IMG/VR virus record: IMGVR_UViG_3300027985_000579
Coordinates: 1 to 46,400 of that record
Source of the DNA: a virus
Length of the DNA: 46,400 nucleotides
Reading direction: 5' to 3' (one strand)
Shown: in pieces, positions 30,145 through 37,428 of the stretch
How the letters are laid out: each line of letters begins with the position of its first letter
How positions within the stretch are numbered: position 1 is the stretch's first letter
The notes under the pieces: model-generated
What the model was told of the DNA's origin: nothing
Database searches by the model: none
Seen by the model: only the letters and a program-made list of their open reading frames with translations
Program-made: the position numbers and the translations under genes

Positions 30145-32550
30145 ATGCACACTATCCCTGCCCCCTTGCAACCCATGGCCGCGTATCGGCAATTTATCCT
30201 GTGGACCAAGGCCGAACGCGACGGGAAGCTCGTCAAGCTGCCTGTCGATCCCCACACAGCCCAGGTCTGTGACCCTCACAACCCTTCGTGTTGGACCGAC
30301 GCGCAGACGGCCTGTACTCACGCGTCGTTCTTCGGACCGGACTACGGCGTGGGCTTCGTGTTCACCAACCGTGACCCGTTCTTCTTCCTGGACATCGACC
30401 ACTGCTGGGACGGTGTGGCGTGGAGCCAGCAGGCCCAGGCCCTGTGCGCCATGTTTCCGGGCGCGGCGATGGAAGTCTCGCAGTCCGGCACGGGGCTCCA
30501 CATCTTCGGGACCGGCACGATGCCCGAGCACGCCTGCAAGAACACCGGCCTGGACCTGGAGTTATACCACGAGAAACGGTTCGTGGCCTTGACCGGGATC
30601 AACGTAGTGGGCAGCGCGGACACGGACTGCACGTTCGGTCTGTCTCAGGTGGTTCCTTACTACTTCCCCATGTCCCTGGCCGATCCCGTGCGCTGGACCG
30701 ACAAACCCGAGGCCGGGTGGTGCCCCATGGACATGACCGAGATCATCACGAAGGCCAGCACCCAACAGTCAGCGGCCAGCGTGTTCGGAGTCAAGGCTAC
30801 TTTTTCCGATCTGTTCTACCGCAACGTGGAGAAGCTGGCCCTGGCGTATCCCTCGCAGAACAGCGTCAGCATGTACGACGAGAGCAGCGCAGACGCGGCC
30901 CTGGCCTCGCACCTTGCGTTCTGGTGCGGAAAGAATTGTCAGATGGTTTGGGAGATCATGTGGATGTCGGCCCTTGTCCGCGACAAGTGGCAGCGCAAGG
31001 ACTATCTGGCCCGCACCGTGAGCCGGGCCGTGGCCGCGCAACAGAACATCTACACGGGCGGCCAGCGTCAGCAGCAACAGCAGCAGGCCCCGACCTTGAC
31101 GGTCGAGCAGGTGGCCCAGGCCCAGCAACAGGCATGCGCGGCAGGCGCTGAGTTCGCAGCCGGTGTGCAGGTCCTGACGGTTACGCAGCAGACCGAGTAT
31201 TTCAAAGGGTGCGTGTACGTCCGCGACATCCACAGGGTGTTCACGCCGGACGGGGCCTTACTCAAGCCCGAGCAGTTCAAGGTGCAGTACGGGGGCTTCA
31301 ATTTCATGCTGGACGCCGAGGGCACGAAGCAGACTCGCAACGCCTGGGAGGCATTCACCGAGTCCCTGACCGTGCGCTGGCCCAAGGTCACGAGTACGTG
31401 TTTCCGCCCCGAGTTGCAGCAAGGCGCGATCATCGAAGAGGAAGGGAACACGCTGGTCAATACCTACGTCCCCGTGCCCACCAACGCCACGCAGGGCGAC
31501 GTGACCCCGTTCCTCAACCACATGCAGTTCATGTTGCCCGAGCACCGGGACCGCGACATCCTCATCGCGTATATGGCCGCGTGCGTACAGCACCCGGGTA
31601 TCAAGTTCCAGTGGGCTCCGCTAATCCAGGGCTGCGAAGGCAATGGCAAGTCCCTGGTCATCCGCGCCATTGCCAACGCTGTGGGCAACAGATACACCCA
31701 CCTACCCAACGCGGCGGACCTGGGCGGCAACGGCGCGAAGTTCAACGCGTGGATTCAGAACAAACTCTTCATCGGCGTAGAGGAAATCCACGTAGGCGAC
31801 AAGCGAGAAATCGCCGACGCGCTCAAGCCGCTCATCACCAACAGTCGCATCGAAATCCAGGGCAAGGGCACGGACCAGATCACGGGCGACAACAGGGCGA
31901 ACTTCATCCTGTGCAGCAACCACAAGGACGCCGTACGCAAGACGGCCAACGACCGCAGATACTGCGTGCTGTATACGGCGCAGCAGGAAAGCGCAGACAT
32001 GGCCGGACTCTCTCGATCGTACTTCCCGGACCTGTACAACTGGCTGAACGCGGGCGGCTACGCCAACGTGACCTACTTCCTCAAGACCTACGCCATCCCG
32101 GACGAACTCAACCCGGCCAAGCTGTGCCACCGCGCACCCGAGACCAGCAGCACGGGCGAAGCCATTCAGGCCAGCCTCGGCAGCATCGAGCAGGAAATCC
32201 TCGAAGCGATCGAAGAGGGCCGGTACGGGTTCGCTGGGGGCTGGATTTCATCCATGGCCTTGGACCGTCTGCTCGACGACCTCCGCGCCAGCCGCCAGAT
32301 TCCCCGCAACAAGCGCCGCGACCTGTTGAAGAGTCTTGGCTATGACTATCACCCGGGCCTCAAGGAAGGGCGTACGTCGTGCATCATCCCGTTGGACAAC
32401 GGAAAGCCGCGCCTGTTCATCAAGTGCGGACACCTTGCATGCAATCTCCAGTATCCTCACGACGTAGTACAGGCGTATACAAAGGCACAGGAGCAGGGTA
32501 GCAATGAAAACACTCAAGCGCAGGCCGTATTCGGACGGGGAGGGAAGTAA
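30145..32550 (+). CDS. Primase-helicase (PrimPol-like domain plus SF3-type ATPase)
   Basis: About 801 residues. The N-terminus carries a primase-polymerase-like core (FVFTNRDPFFFLDIDHCW about 70-83 with the catalytic DxD; SQSGTGLHIFGTG about 112-124; LELYHEKRFVALTG). A Gln-rich linker (Q-repeat about 308-316) leads to a virus-type helicase: WAPLIQGCEGNGKSLVI (Walker A about 496-503), FIGVEEIH (Walker B), and CSNHKDAVRKTANDRR with the SF3-like sensor Asn/arginine finger, as in DUF5906 proteins. It should prime and unwind for the family B polymerase. GGAGA is better spaced for ATG 30145 than for 30142. Confidence 0.85.
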   Translation: MHTIPAPLQPMAAYRQFILWTKAERDGKLVKLPVDPHTAQVCDPHNPSCWTDAQTACTHASFFGPDYGVGFVFTNRDPFFFLDIDHCWDGVAWSQQAQALCAMFPGAAMEVSQSGTGLHIFGTGTMPEHACKNTGLDLELYHEKRFVALTGINVVGSADTDCTFGLSQVVPYYFPMSLADPVRWTDKPEAGWCPMDMTEIITKASTQQSAASVFGVKATFSDLFYRNVEKLALAYPSQNSVSMYDESSADAALASHLAFWCGKNCQMVWEIMWMSALVRDKWQRKDYLARTVSRAVAAQQNIYTGGQRQQQQQQAPTLTVEQVAQAQQQACAAGAEFAAGVQVLTVTQQTEYFKGCVYVRDIHRVFTPDGALLKPEQFKVQYGGFNFMLDAEGTKQTRNAWEAFTESLTVRWPKVTSTCFRPELQQGAIIEEEGNTLVNTYVPVPTNATQGDVTPFLNHMQFMLPEHRDRDILIAYMAACVQHPGIKFQWAPLIQGCEGNGKSLVIRAIANAVGNRYTHLPNAADLGGNGAKFNAWIQNKLFIGVEEIHVGDKREIADALKPLITNSRIEIQGKGTDQITGDNRANFILCSNHKDAVRKTANDRRYCVLYTAQQESADMAGLSRSYFPDLYNWLNAGGYANVTYFLKTYAIPDELNPAKLCHRAPETSSTGEAIQASLGSIEQEILEAIEEGRYGFAGGWISSMALDRLLDDLRASRQIPRNKRRDLLKSLGYDYHPGLKEGRTSCIIPLDNGKPRLFIKCGHLACNLQYPHDVVQAYTKAQEQGSNENTQAQAVFGRGGK

Positions 32551-32551
32551 G

Positions 32552-32761
32552 ATGTGTGGTGGATTGTACCCCGAATACATCGGATTTGTGGATATGGACT
32601 TCCAGTGCATGAACGTGGTGGAATCGTGCGAGACCTGCGACCAGCTTGACGTTGCCGTACGGTATGTCGAGCAGGCGAAAAAGCGAGGGATGCTGTGGTG
32701 TCACGACATGGTGGCAATGTCCATCACGGAAAAGCGGCGCGAACTGCGGGGGCTGAAATGA
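32552..32761 (+). CDS. Small Cys-containing protein, 69 aa
   Basis: ATG 32552, one base after the primase stop, has GGGAGGGAAG upstream; a longer reading from 32504 only overlaps the primase. MCGGLYPEYIGFVDMDFQCM followed by NVVESCETCDQLDVAVRYVE carries four cysteines, including CETC, and a helical C-terminus. No family recognised. The stop overlaps the next ATG. Confidence 0.6.
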   Translation: MCGGLYPEYIGFVDMDFQCMNVVESCETCDQLDVAVRYVEQAKKRGMLWCHDMVAMSITEKRRELRGLK

Positions 32762-33084
32762 GAGTCGTGGTGGTAGGAACAAAAGGTATGCACTGTGGAA
32801 TCAACAGGGTGATCGCCACCCTGGATGAGATCAAAGAAGCCCACTCCGAGCATGAGGTTCACATGCGGCTCATGGAAGTGATCCCTGAGTACCTGAACGA
32901 CGGGTGGGGAGAGGAGTTCAGCGATATCATCGAAGCTCACGAGGAGCAGGGCCGGGGCGAGGCTGAAATGCATGTGGTCGAGGAGTTGATCGAAGGTCAC
33001 TACGGAAACAAAGATGAAATGGGCACGAACGCGTACGCGTGGTTGGTGAGGAAAGTTGCCGAGCATTTCGGCCTTGACTTGTGA
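32758..33084 (+). CDS. Acidic protein of unknown function, 108 aa
   Basis: ATG 32758 overlaps the previous stop (ATGA). It begins with a hydrophobic strand MRVVVVGTKGMHCGINRVIA like a Rossmann-type beta-alpha start, followed by long acidic helices (EIKEAHSEHEVHMRLMEVIP, EAHEEQGRGEAEMHVVEELI). Last gene of the rightward block; its 3' end contains the promoter of the short RNA at 33107. Confidence 0.55.
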   Translation: MRVVVVGTKGMHCGINRVIATLDEIKEAHSEHEVHMRLMEVIPEYLNDGWGEEFSDIIEAHEEQGRGEAEMHVVEELIEGHYGNKDEMGTNAYAWLVRKVAEHFGLDL

Positions 33085-33101
33085 CGCCGCGTGTGTATAG
33101 T
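33074..33101 (+). promoter_or_regulatory. Sigma70-type promoter for a short RNA
   Basis: TTGACT (33074-33079), 16 bp, TATAGT (33096-33101), overlapping the last codons of the gene before it. The predicted start is near 33107-33109. No ORF follows before the terminator. Confidence 0.75.
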
Positions 33102-33106
33102 TGAAT

Positions 33107-33178
33107 CTCCGTTGGGCAAAGTGTGCAGAAAGCCCCGTTGACCTCCCTCTCCCGGGTGAAGTCAACGGGGCTTTCTAG
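33107..33178 (+). ncRNA. Candidate trans-acting small RNA with antisense-leader 5' end
   Basis: A transcript of about 70 nt would begin CUCCGUUGGGCAAAGUGUGC and end in a terminator. Its first 10 nt are the exact complement of CCCAACGGAG, the leader/SD element at 44961-44970 and 41352-41361 and, with variants, upstream of several more genes. The next segment CAAAGUGUGC is complementary to the SD-to-start region of the DNA polymerase mRNA (GCACACUUUG). Promoter, 5' seed and terminator are spaced as in bacterial sRNAs. The alternative is a vestigial leader on the other strand. Confidence 0.55.
33127..33176. terminator. Strong bidirectional terminator
   Basis: AGAAAGCCCCGTTGAC (33127-33142) is the perfect complement of GTCAACGGGGCTTTCT (33161-33176): 16 bp with an 18-base loop and T-rich ends both ways. 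It separates the convergent rightward replication block and leftward early block. Confidence 0.92.
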
Positions 33179-33185
33179 TTTGTAG

Positions 33186-33199
33186 CCTACCCTAAATCT
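33186..33199 (-). repeat. Gene-boundary module (AGATTTAGGGTAGG), copy 1
   Basis: The 14-base element recurs at 36155-36168 and 36742-36755 and, shortened, at about 35250-35260. Here it supplies the last codons and TAG stop of 33187-33543. Confidence 0.9.
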
Positions 33200-33543
33200 A
33201 GGCTCTCCAAGGTTTGGTTTCGACGAATGTCATCTTTTCGAGCTTGCTTCGGCGCATTCAGCGCCTCGAACAGGTCGGCCTCGATGAAACATGGTTCGCG
33301 CTTGGCTTCGATGAGCGCCGAGAGCAGGAGGCCGAAAACCATGCTCTGCTCGTCTTCCGGGGCAGCCTCGAAGATGGCCCGGGCCTCTTCTTCGAAATCG
33401 TATCCTGGGACCGCACGGGGGTTCACACCCTCCTTGATGGTGGCGAAGCGCATGTCCAGGGCGGCAAGCCATTCCTGCATGGCATCGAACTGCGCCAGAT
33501 GGCGGGAGCCGTTTTCGTCAGTCTTGATGGTCTTGTTTTGCAT
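33187..33543 (-). CDS. Unknown protein, 118 aa, last gene of early block
   Basis: ATG 33543 is chosen for the SD GGAGGAGAA; a longer reading to 33642 runs into the next gene. MQNKTIKTDENGSRHLAQFD, then AMQEWLAALDMRFATIKEGV and a helical C-terminus (EEEARAIFEAAPEDEQSMVF...) are soluble and acidic. It ends SLDLG with the TTTAGGGTAG boundary module shared with other genes in the block. No family recognised. Confidence 0.6.
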   Translation of the reverse strand: MQNKTIKTDENGSRHLAQFDAMQEWLAALDMRFATIKEGVNPRAVPGYDFEEEARAIFEAAPEDEQSMVFGLLLSALIEAKREPCFIEADLFEALNAPKQARKDDIRRNQTLESLDLG

Positions 33544-33601
33544 TTCTCCTCCAATAACAGCCGGTTGAGGATTGTGGTAGCGCCGGTTAACGTAAAGTCC
33601 G

Positions 33602-33769
33602 TTATGGGCGCACGACTGCGGCCCAAATGCACCGCAGGCCAAGGAGGAGCATTTCCTTCGGGCTCATGCGCCACTTAGTCTTGATCTGGGGGTTGAGGTC
33701 TTCGATGTGCAAGACGCCTTTCCCGTAGTCGATCTTGGGGCCGGTGTTGTGGAAATACAGATTCTTCAT
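33602..33769 (-). CDS. Small conserved-looking phage protein, 55 aa
   Basis: ATG 33769 with SD GAGGAGAAC. The product reads MKNLYFHNTGPKIDYGKGVL, then HIEDLNPQIKTKWRMSPKEM and LLLGLRCIWAAVVRP. A HIEDLNP...KWRMS-x-x-EM-x-x-LG-x-R-x-I-x-AA pattern recurs in small phage proteins near replication or early genes; its role is not known. A C-terminal amphipathic, possibly membrane-associated helix is visible. Confidence 0.65.
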   Translation of the reverse strand: MKNLYFHNTGPKIDYGKGVLHIEDLNPQIKTKWRMSPKEMLLLGLRCIWAAVVRP

Positions 33770-33841
33770 CGTTGTTCTCCTCGCCCGTAGGCGACATAAG
33801 AAATTCGTTATGAGTCAGCTAATCCAGGTCGTGTTCGTGGC

Positions 33842-34069
33842 TCACGCTGTAGCCGTTATCGCCCTGGGCAAGCCCCATGACGCGCCACAGCGCGGGCAGA
33901 CCATGAACCCGCCTCGATTCTCCAGGCGATTGGATTCCGCGCTATCGCTGAAACCACGCCACATACAGGCGGTGCAGAACTCCGGCATGAGCGTGGTCGG
34001 GTTGTCGTTCCAGTCCCATTCGCGTTCGCCGGTCAGTCCGGGGTCGCCGCTGTCGTGCAATGTTTCCAT
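33842..34069 (-). CDS. Zinc-ribbon protein, 75 aa
   Basis: Two pairs, CTAC and CPRC (about residues 32-35 and 58-61), are separated by a 22-residue loop, with Trp and Glu-rich flanks (METLHDSGDPGLTGEREWDW). A small zinc ribbon, one of several in this block; it may bind nucleic acid or a host protein. The start is ATG 34069 with GGACGGGG upstream. Confidence 0.6.
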   Translation of the reverse strand: METLHDSGDPGLTGEREWDWNDNPTTLMPEFCTACMWRGFSDSAESNRLENRGGFMVCPRCGASWGLPRAITATA

Positions 34070-34078
34070 AACCCCGTC

Positions 34079-34207
34079 CTATCGTTTGCGATTCTTCCAC
34101 CAGTAGCTCACGCCGCTCCAGGCGAAACAAACGAGCGCGACGACCAGGGCCACGACCAAACCAACATCCTTCAACGTCCACACGAACACGGTGTTATCGG
34201 GCATCAT
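34079..34207 (-). CDS. Small membrane protein, 41-42 aa
   Basis: Starts at ATG 34207 or 34204, both close behind GGGAGGAG, and overlaps the end of the Toprim-like gene. MPDNTVFVWTLKDVGLVVAL followed by VVALVCFAWSGVSYWWKNRK shows one transmembrane helix and a basic cytoplasmic end (N-out, C-in by charge). The strong SD supports expression. Confidence 0.6.
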   Translation of the reverse strand: MMPDNTVFVWTLKDVGLVVALVVALVCFAWSGVSYWWKNRKR

Positions 34208-35084
34208 AAATCTCCTCCCAGTTTTTGGCGAAATACTCAAGAACTTCACGGCCCTCGGCTTCCTCTTCCATCGTCGCGGCCATGATCTCGTCGTCGCGGT
34301 ACACGGCCACGGTGTCCTCGATCAGCTTGCGGATGACGCCCGGCTTGAGCGCATCCAGTTCCCAGCTTTTGTCGCCGTACTTCTTGATGTAGCCGGGGGC
34401 ACGGGTGTCGGTCAGCTTGGCCGGGTTCGGTGGAGGGTTGTAGGCCGCGATCTGGTCCTCGTTGAGCGCGATACGCAGGACCTCAACGCCGCCGTTGAAA
34501 ATCTCCTGGCGCTCTTCGATGTCGCGGGTCATGTCGATTCCGCTGGGGTCATGGTCGCCCAGGTGGATGATAACCGGGTTCTGCCCGCGATTGCGGTAGT
34601 AGTGCAGCCGCAGGGCCGCCGCCCGCATTTCGGACTGCGACGTGTACCCTTTGCAGGCGAAGCACGGCACGTCCAACTTGCGGCACACGGGGCGGATGAC
34701 ACCCAGCAACGCTTCCTTCTCGATCCAGACCTCGGGCCGGAACGGCTGGTTCTTCCAGCGGTCGAGCATGTACTGCTCCAGGGCGTCTTCCACGGCTTGG
34801 CCCGGGTCTTCGTTGTGGTAGTTGCTCACGAGGTTGCGGGACCGGTCCTCGATGGCGTCCCAATCGGTCCACCCGGCCATGCGGGCATCCGTCATGACCT
34901 TGACTAACCGCTTGTAACTCTTGATGTTGTTGGGAATGTGGTCACGACTCACAAGCTGGTAGTACAACTGCCGCAGGGTCATCACGTCGCCCTGGTTCAT
35001 GTACTCGTCGATGATGCTGTTCGCCAGGATGATCAGCTTTTCGGTACCAGCGTGGAAACTCTTCTCGATGTATGCCTGTCTCAT
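34194..35084 (-). CDS. Toprim-domain protein, Spo11/topoisomerase VI A-like
   Basis: 296 residues. The N-terminal half has a winged-helix-like region (TLRQLYYQLVSRDHIPNN about 36-53, then KSYKRLVKVMTDARMAGWTD). The second half carries a Toprim-type core: EVWIEKEALLGVI (conserved Glu about residue 123) and IIHLGDHDPSGIDMTRDIEER (DxDxSG, about 173-193). This is the arrangement of Topo VI A/Spo11 fold proteins found in some phages. The catalytic tyrosine may be within LRQLYYQLVSR. Its role in replication, recombination or host DNA breakage is unproven. Confidence 0.65.
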   Translation of the reverse strand: MRQAYIEKSFHAGTEKLIILANSIIDEYMNQGDVMTLRQLYYQLVSRDHIPNNIKSYKRLVKVMTDARMAGWTDWDAIEDRSRNLVSNYHNEDPGQAVEDALEQYMLDRWKNQPFRPEVWIEKEALLGVIRPVCRKLDVPCFACKGYTSQSEMRAAALRLHYYRNRGQNPVIIHLGDHDPSGIDMTRDIEERQEIFNGGVEVLRIALNEDQIAAYNPPPNPAKLTDTRAPGYIKKYGDKSWELDALKPGVIRKLIEDTVAVYRDDEIMAATMEEEAEGREVLEYFAKNWEEIYDAR

Positions 35085-35242
35085 TTTGTCACCCTCGTCT
35101 GTGTCGTTGCGATGATGTACCTACGTCCGCATTTTGAACACGTGAATTCAAGAGCGTTCGGCCAATGAATCCACGGCATCGTGCAGGTCAACGTAGACCC
35201 ACACTCACAGGTGATTGCGAAAGAAACTATAACCTCGTCCAT
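35081..35242 (-). CDS. Small zinc-ribbon protein, 53 aa
   Basis: ATG 35242, SD TAGGTGA from the boundary module. MDEVIVSFAITCECGSTLTC, then TMPWIHWPNALEFTCSKCGR with CxC...C...CxxC: a single zinc ribbon with beta strands. The stop overlaps the Toprim-like start (ATGA), so the two are translationally coupled and may act together. Confidence 0.65.
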   Translation of the reverse strand: MDEVIVSFAITCECGSTLTCTMPWIHWPNALEFTCSKCGRRYIIATTQTRVTK

Positions 35243-35258
35243 TTTGTCACCTACCCTA

Positions 35259-35702
35259 TTAAAGGGGTCTGATAAGGGTGGGATGGTCGAAATTGACCGT
35301 GCCGTCGCCGCTGCGGCCCCAGCCGAGTCCATGCCACGTGACAAGCTCGTACTTGTAGGTGTGGGCGCAAGCCGCATTGAGGCACTTCACCGTGGGTTCA
35401 GTGCTGGCGAAGGCGGGGAGAATTTCAGGCCCCACGACTTCGATGCTCTCGCGCCCTTCCAGGGCCGCCGCGTTGAACAGGGTGAACATGGTGTGCCACG
35501 CAAGCGCCCAGGCTTTCCAGGTGATATTGGCGTTCGAGGGGTGCAACCACACGGGGTTGCCCGGGTCGTAGTCGGGGGCCAGTTCCCGGACCAGGGCCGC
35601 GCACTCGCGCCCGTAGGTCTTCCAGTGACTCCAGTGGGCGCTATGCTTGGGCATGGCCGGGGCCAGCCCCTCGCGCTTGGCGTTCTGCGGGTTGATCTTC
35701 AT
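35259..35702 (-). CDS. Unknown protein, 147 aa
   Basis: ATG 35702 overlaps the previous stop (ATGA) with GGAGGGGG upstream. It has Trp/His-rich N-terminal helices (HWSHWKTYGRECAALVRELA) and a C-terminal zinc-binding-like segment CLNAACAHTYKYELVTWHGL. The middle (WKAWALAWHTMFTLFNAAAL) is amphipathic. No family recognised. Confidence 0.55.
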   Translation of the reverse strand: MKINPQNAKREGLAPAMPKHSAHWSHWKTYGRECAALVRELAPDYDPGNPVWLHPSNANITWKAWALAWHTMFTLFNAAALEGRESIEVVGPEILPAFASTEPTVKCLNAACAHTYKYELVTWHGLGWGRSGDGTVNFDHPTLIRPL

Positions 35703-36007
35703 TCCGTCCACCCCCTCCCACCGCACGCGGGGCATTCGTCCTCGTAGTAGTTGCCCGACCCGTCACACGCGAGGCACATCTTTTTGGGGAGCGGGGCGCA
35801 GTAGTAACCGCTCAGTCTGACAAGGAAGTTCCGCAGTTCCTCCACCTCGTGGGCTTCCAGGAAGATGCCCACGGTGTCGTAGCCGTTCTCGATGATGTCG
35901 AAGTCGAGTCCTTCGCGGAACGGCTCTGCCATGTTGCGGTACCTGATTCGAAGGGTGTCACCGCACTCGCTCTCGAACACTTTCATCATGCTCCGGTTGA
36001 TCTTCAT
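35699..36007 (-). CDS. Protein with DnaJ-type zinc finger repeat, 102 aa
   Basis: The N-terminal 65 residues form a beta-rich domain (RIRYRNMAEPFREGLDFDII...GIFLEAHEVEELRNFLVRLS). The C-terminus has MCLACDGSGNYYEDECPACG followed by GRGW, i.e. two CxxCxGxG motifs as in DnaJ zinc fingers. Such a module can bind unfolded proteins or nucleic acid. Start ATG 36007 with GGGAGA, 8 bases after the previous stop. Confidence 0.65.
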   Translation of the reverse strand: MKINRSMMKVFESECGDTLRIRYRNMAEPFREGLDFDIIENGYDTVGIFLEAHEVEELRNFLVRLSGYYCAPLPKKMCLACDGSGNYYEDECPACGGRGWTE

Positions 36008-36014
36008 TTCTCCC

Positions 36015-36146
36015 TCACTTCATGTTGAGCACGGCTACGTTGAGCAAAGCCGCGCAGGTCCAGTATACCGCCCGCCACCACAGACCATTGGTCGCATCCA
36101 CGGTAGCGGCCCCTGCCATGAGAACGATCAGGATGATGGGGAACAT
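36015..36146 (-). CDS. Small membrane protein, 43 aa
   Basis: ATG 36146 preceded by TAGGTGACGGAA, the shared boundary module. MFPIILIVLMAGAATVDATN, then GLWWRAVYWTCAALLNVAVL: two hydrophobic helices around a short charged loop. It lies between two genes with tight spacing on both sides, supporting translation. Confidence 0.6.
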   Translation of the reverse strand: MFPIILIVLMAGAATVDATNGLWWRAVYWTCAALLNVAVLNMK

Positions 36147-36154
36147 TTCCGTCA

Positions 36155-36168
36155 CCTACCCTAAATCT
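36155..36168 (-). repeat. Gene-boundary module, copy 2
   Basis: AGATTTAGGGTAGG on the leftward strand. Here TTTAG gives the TAG stop of 36161-36733 and GGTAGGTGACGGAA the SD of 36015-36146. Confidence 0.9.
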
Positions 36169-36733
36169 GATAATTGTTGACGATGGAAACGAGCCATTCG
36201 ACCTGTGCCACCCTGGCGTCACCGGCGGCTCTGGCGTCACCGGCGGCCAAAGCAGCGGCACTGACGACATTAGCGGCAATGGCGACCCAAGCATAGCGCC
36301 CACTGGAGCCGCTGGCGGCTTCACTGACGGCAATAGCGGCGTCACCGGCGGCCCTGACGGCCTTGGAGACCCAAGCAGTGGCCCTGGCGGCCCTGGCGGC
36401 CCTGGCGGCGGCACTGGCGGCCCTGACGGCACGGTGTTCTGCTTCACCATGTGCGTACAAATGAGCAATGCGAACAGCGTGTACACTATGCTCATCTTCC
36501 ATTAAGTGAAGCACTTCCTGTGCGCAAGCAACCGCAAACAAAAGTAACGGAGTCTGATCTTTCAAGCAACGCAACGCCCATATCGCGTCATCCAAACCAT
36601 TACTTTCGATGATGGTACTGACGGGGAATTGCTCATCATCGGCTTTGGTTTTACCCAAGTGCTTGAGCAGTTTCTTCCACCCGCTTTCGCACGGACTGTG
36701 TTTGCGAACCTGATTCAATGATATGGTAATCAT
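36161..36733 (-). CDS. Ala-rich repeat protein with SPCESGWKKLLKHLGK start, 190 aa
   Basis: The first 75 residues (MITISLNQVRKHSPCESGWK, then KLLKHLGKTKADDEQFPVST and NGLDDAIWALRCL) match a common phage family whose N-terminus senses nothing known but is highly conserved. The C-terminal 100 residues are Ala/Arg-rich helices with repeats (AASAARAARAAR, AAGDARAAGDARVA) of variable length between phages. Start ATG 36733 uses the TAGGTGACGGAA module; the GTG at 36742 is inside the SD. Confidence 0.7.
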   Translation of the reverse strand: MITISLNQVRKHSPCESGWKKLLKHLGKTKADDEQFPVSTIIESNGLDDAIWALRCLKDQTPLLLFAVACAQEVLHLMEDEHSVHAVRIAHLYAHGEAEHRAVRAASAAARAARAARATAWVSKAVRAAGDAAIAVSEAASGSSGRYAWVAIAANVVSAAALAAGDARAAGDARVAQVEWLVSIVNNYQI

Positions 36734-36741
36734 TTCCGTCA

Positions 36742-36755
36742 CCTACCCTAAATCT
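36742..36755 (-). repeat. Gene-boundary module, copy 3
   Basis: AGATTTAGGGTAGG, encoding the DLG end and TAG stop of 36743-37033 and the SD of 36161-36733. Confidence 0.9.
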
Positions 36756-37033
36756 ATGGTTTTAAACTTTCGTTCCTCAGCCATCGCCGCGCGGATGAGG
36801 CGCGACATCGCGGCCCCGGCGTCCTCTTGGCTACGCAACCAGTGGGCCGCGTCCACATCCAGGTTGTAAATGCCCGGCCCGGCCGCCTGCATAAAGTCCA
36901 CCATGCTCTCGATAGACGGGCCGGACCCTTCCGGGCGGTTCCGCAACCACTCGATCACGTCGGGGCGGATGCGGATGCAGTGCTGTTCCTTTCTCACGCC
37001 TTTGGGCAGGGCCGGGCGGCCGGGTCTACTCAT
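36743..37033 (-). CDS. Ribbon-helix-helix-like small protein, 96 aa
   Basis: ATG 37033 overlaps the end of the previous gene. MSRPGRPALPKGVRKEQHCI, then RIRPDVIEWLRNRPEGSGPS and IESMVDFMQ resemble a short beta strand plus two helices of Arc/MetJ-type RHH domains, but the strand residues are not decisive. The C-terminus is helical. A regulatory DNA-binding role is possible. Confidence 0.45.
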   Translation of the reverse strand: MSRPGRPALPKGVRKEQHCIRIRPDVIEWLRNRPEGSGPSIESMVDFMQAAGPGIYNLDVDAAHWLRSQEDAGAAMSRLIRAAMAEERKFKTIDLG

Positions 37034-37289
37034 CGTCCTTATCCCCCGTGGGAAGCTGGGCGGCGGCCCAATCGTTGGGAAGCGGGGCGGCCTCATCAAT
37101 CACAAACCACTGGCCGCCCTTGATGTGGGATGCCCAATCGTTGGGCGGCGCGGCGGCTACTTGACGGGCCGCCGCAATCCCTCCGCGAACGGCGGCGGCC
37201 TCGCCGGGGTTCAACTCACCGGACTCCAGCAGGGCGGCCCCTGCGGTGATGAAGTCCATGGTGAGCCTGTTCAGTTCTTCTTTAGTCAC
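37026..37289 (-). CDS. Unknown acidic/Ala-rich protein, 87 aa
   Basis: GTG start at 37289, set by AAGGAGG 9 bases upstream. TKEELNRLTMDFITAGAALL, an Ala-rich helical middle, then two PNDWA copies in the C-terminal half (APPNDWASHIKGG and APLPNDWAAAQ), an internal duplication. The stop overlaps the next gene's start. No family recognised. Confidence 0.55.
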   Translation of the reverse strand: MTKEELNRLTMDFITAGAALLESGELNPGEAAAVRGGIAAARQVAAAPPNDWASHIKGGQWFVIDEAAPLPNDWAAAQLPTGDKDDE

Positions 37290-37428
37290 GGTGATTGCCC
37301 TCCTTGTCGGTCAAGGTCCAGTGGCCTTCGGTCTTGATATTTTCGAGGTCTTCGAGCGCGGACAGCCATATTGTCCCCGGCACATGGTAGATTGAACCCA
37401 GGCGCAAACGGATCACGCCGTTTTTCAT
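37282..37428 (-). CDS. Small protein, 48 aa
   Basis: ATG 37428 overlaps the previous stop. MKNGVIRLRLGSIYHVPGTI, then WLSALEDLENIKTEGHWTLT and DKEGNHRD, is a plausible small beta/alpha protein. The SD is weak (CGGG), so expression probably depends on coupling to 37425-37613. Its own 3' end supplies the AAGGAGG of the next gene. Confidence 0.5.
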   Translation of the reverse strand: MKNGVIRLRLGSIYHVPGTIWLSALEDLENIKTEGHWTLTDKEGNHRD

